Source: Paraburkholderia sp. BL21I4N1
GTDB lineage: Bacteria > Pseudomonadota > Gammaproteobacteria > Burkholderiales > Burkholderiaceae
NCBI RefSeq assembly: GCF_002973525.1
Contig: NZ_PVEN01000003.1
Location: 248,001-312,000, forward strand
Direction: 5' to 3'
DNA length: 64,000 bases
A model generated the notes under the pieces. That model had not been told where the DNA came from, searched no databases, and worked only from the letters and a program-made list of their open reading frames with translations. Below, piece after piece: positions 62,192 to 64,000 of the stretch. The position numbers and the translations under genes are program-made. Within the stretch, counting starts at the first letter, position 1. Each line of letters starts with the position of its first letter.

Positions 62192-64000
62192 CTACCAGTT
62201 CCGCGCACCGTATGTCCAGACGCCATATCCGGCCCGTTGTTTGTCGATCAACGCAGGATGCGATTGTTTCGCATAGCTCAGGTCTGGCGGGTTCGCAAAA
62301 ACCAGCTTGTAGTCCTGGCCGTCCGAGATATACAGATACTCCGGTGCGCCTACTGCCGGGTTCGGTGCCATGGCGGCAGGACGTACCATGTAATCCGGGA
62401 AGAGGCCGGGAATATCGCCGTGCACGGCGCCTGGCGTGACCTTCGCACCCTGAAGCTGGTGATACGGCGTGCCGTTGGCGGCCGCCGGGAAGGCCGCCGG
62501 GTAAACGCCGTGATCGAGTTTGTAGCGTGCAAGCTGGGCCGCCATCGCATACATCTCGGCGACGCGGTCTTCTGCTTCGATCTGCTCGTAGGCCATGTCG
62601 ATCGTCGTGAAGCGATCGGCATCGCTGTGCCATTCTTCGCCGCGCAGATATTTGTCGACGATGCTCAGCACGAACGGCGTCTTGTACGGCACGAGCCCGC
62701 TACGCACGGTGATGATTGCGTGCGGCTTGCGGAAGTCCAGGTCGGGCAGGTTGAAGCGTTGACGCAGATACGGATTGATCAGCAAAGGAACGCGCACGGG
62801 CCAGCCCGTGTATTCGTCCAGCGACACGCCGAAGCGGTCGCGTGTGCCGTACACGGTGATGAGACTGCCGGTGTACTCGTAATTCCAGATGGTCCGGTCG
62901 CCGATGCGCGTGTCGGACGACTTGTCGTCGAATACGAAGGTGCGCACGTCCTTGAGTTCCGACTGATGCGCGCGGACGAAGTCCATGATGGCGATCTGGC
63001 GGAACCAGTCGCGCCACAGTTCGGTACCCGTATTGAACGCCGCGCCGACCGACGAGCCGAGCACGTACGCGACCAGTAGATCACGGCCGAAGCGTCGCCA
63101 CGGTCGCCATCTGCTGAACAGAAGATCGATGCCGTTGATGATGGCGATAATCATCAGGTCGAGCCCGGCAATAGCCGGCATGATGTGGCGGCTTTCGTAG
63201 AAGCTCGTGAGGTCGGGTACTTTGCCGACCACGATATACGGGTAGGTCGCCGCGGCGAACAGCACCAGGCCGAGCAGAGCCTGCATTCCAGTGAAGCGCA
63301 GCGTTGCGCGTTCCTGCGTGCGTGGCAGCAATTGCAGCAACACGAACGCGATCACCACGCCGCCGGCGATCAAGGGCGCCGGCGTATGCGAGACGGCGTA
63401 GGAGAAAAAGTCGTGCAGCACCGGCACGATCAGCGTGAACGACGTGACCATTGCGGACAGCACTTCGTGTTGCGAAATGTCGTTGTAGCTGTCGTATAGC
63501 GGCGAGCGGGTCGTCGTGAGCCGCTTGGTGACCAGGAAGATGATAGGCAGGGCAATCAGCAGCGCGTTGCGGCGCGCGAACGCCAGCACAGAGGGCAGGC
63601 TGCGGCGTATGGTCTCGCGCAGCACTGGGATCGCCGTGGCGATGCTCGGCATTTTCGGCAGCGGTCCGAAGCTTCCCTGTGCACGCAGATCTTCAACGAA
63701 CAGAAACGCGAACAGCAGCGCGTACAGCAGCAAAAGCGAGTTCAGATAGAACGAAAAGAAAAAGAACGGAATACTGAAGATGATCGCTTTACTGCGGCGC
63801 GTGTTCGCCACGAAGATCGCTGCGCCGACCCAGAATGCGGCAATGTAGACGTTGTAAAACGCCACACTCGTGAGAAAGCGGATCAGCGCGACGTGCGTCG
63901 CGCAGTAGATCAGAAACAGCGTGAAGGCTTCGGGCGCGAGCAGTTTCTTTTTGCGGCGCAGCACGTACGCAAACGCGGCGGCGGACACGACCCAGGTGAC
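62192..64000 (-). CDS. Large polytopic membrane protein with C-terminal periplasmic domain (5' end outside window)
   Basis: The frame stays open to the window end (Val-Thr-Trp-Val before the internal GTG at 63988), so the start lies beyond base 64000. The visible part, about 600 residues, has around eight to ten membrane helices (ALIRFLTSVAFYNVYIAAFW, AIIFSIPFFFFSFYLNSLLL), then an extended soluble region from about residue 330 (SLDEYTGWPVRVPLLINPYL, AEDRVAEMYAMAAQLARYKL) to the end. The layout recalls membrane glycosyltransferases or polysaccharide-modifying enzymes, but I recognise no family motif. It continues the polysaccharide locus by position. Confidence 0.7.
   Translation of the reverse strand, partial: VTWVVSAAAFAYVLRRKKKLLAPEAFTLFLIYCATHVALIRFLTSVAFYNVYIAAFWVGAAIFVANTRRSKAIIFSIPFFFFSFYLNSLLLLYALLFAFLFVEDLRAQGSFGPLPKMPSIATAIPVLRETIRRSLPSVLAFARRNALLIALPIIFLVTKRLTTTRSPLYDSYNDISQHEVLSAMVTSFTLIVPVLHDFFSYAVSHTPAPLIAGGVVIAFVLLQLLPRTQERATLRFTGMQALLGLVLFAAATYPYIVVGKVPDLTSFYESRHIMPAIAGLDLMIIAIINGIDLLFSRWRPWRRFGRDLLVAYVLGSSVGAAFNTGTELWRDWFRQIAIMDFVRAHQSELKDVRTFVFDDKSSDTRIGDRTIWNYEYTGSLITVYGTRDRFGVSLDEYTGWPVRVPLLINPYLRQRFNLPDLDFRKPHAIITVRSGLVPYKTPFVLSIVDKYLRGEEWHSDADRFTTIDMAYEQIEAEDRVAEMYAMAAQLARYKLDHGVYPAAFPAAANGTPYHQLQGAKVTPGAVHGDIPGLFPDYMVRPAAMAPNPAVGAPEYLYISDGQDYKLVFANPPDLSYAKQSHPALIDKQRAGYGVWTYGARNW

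Overview
The window reads as chromosomal DNA of a high-GC betaproteobacterium, most likely Burkholderiaceae and probably Paraburkholderia. Supporting signs are the strong GC bias at third codon positions, the rubredoxin / YqgE / RuvX / PyrR / PyrB / dihydroorotase-like / PlsC / ApaH / rmlBACD gene order, a DUF3138-type porin and CIRCE-controlled groES-groEL. This is family-level recognition by eye, not a database match. I saw no rRNA, tRNA, insertion sequence, prophage or CRISPR array.

1-9.9 kb: part of an exopolysaccharide locus. It holds the C-terminal part of a GMC oxidoreductase, three family-4-like glycosyltransferases, a polymerase/ligase-like membrane protein, an acyltransferase-3 protein and a MOP flippase, with two strong terminators. 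9.9-12 kb: two unrecognised envelope-type proteins, one a zinc-ribbon membrane protein with a Gln-Arg/Gln-His repeat region.

12.3-26.7 kb: the most distinctive part. A DUF1254-type secreted protein and a MetA-pathway-type outer-membrane protein lie divergent to a large agmatine/polyamine cluster. The cluster has two PotF-like binding proteins, a porin, N-carbamoylputrescine amidase (AguB), a LysR regulator and four agmatine-deiminase-family proteins. One deiminase is cytoplasmic, one has a Tat signal, and two look like Tat lipoproteins. Two related 66-bp promoter regions (14894-14959 and 20595-20660) precede the two operons and suggest control by the LysR protein encoded between them. The inferred picture is agmatine deimination both in the cytoplasm and outside it, with capture by binding proteins whose ABC permease and ATPase genes are not in the window.

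26.7-33.2 kb: a gamma-glutamylcyclotransferase-like protein, an M24 peptidase-like protein, a two-component system, and a divergent dipZ-msrA pair for extracytoplasmic thiol and methionine repair. 33.2-39.4 kb: metE beside a decayed metR remnant, a 55-codon reading frame with a strong Shine-Dalgarno site, an HD phosphohydrolase, and a GntR regulator with a TauE exporter and a DUF1634 protein. 39.6-42.9 kb: groES-groEL with a clear promoter and CIRCE operator, then thiD on the other strand.

43-50.8 kb: rubredoxin, an unrecognised helical protein, yqgE-ruvX-pyrR-pyrB, a dihydroorotase homologue that has lost its metal-binding HxH motif (PyrX type), plsC and apaH. 51-64 kb: a surface-polysaccharide locus with an RMD-like reductase, rmlBACD for dTDP-L-rhamnose, a Nudix hydrolase, an ankyrin protein, a second acyltransferase, a family-2 glycosyltransferase, a second flippase, a CBS-nucleotidyltransferase and a large membrane protein that runs off the window end.
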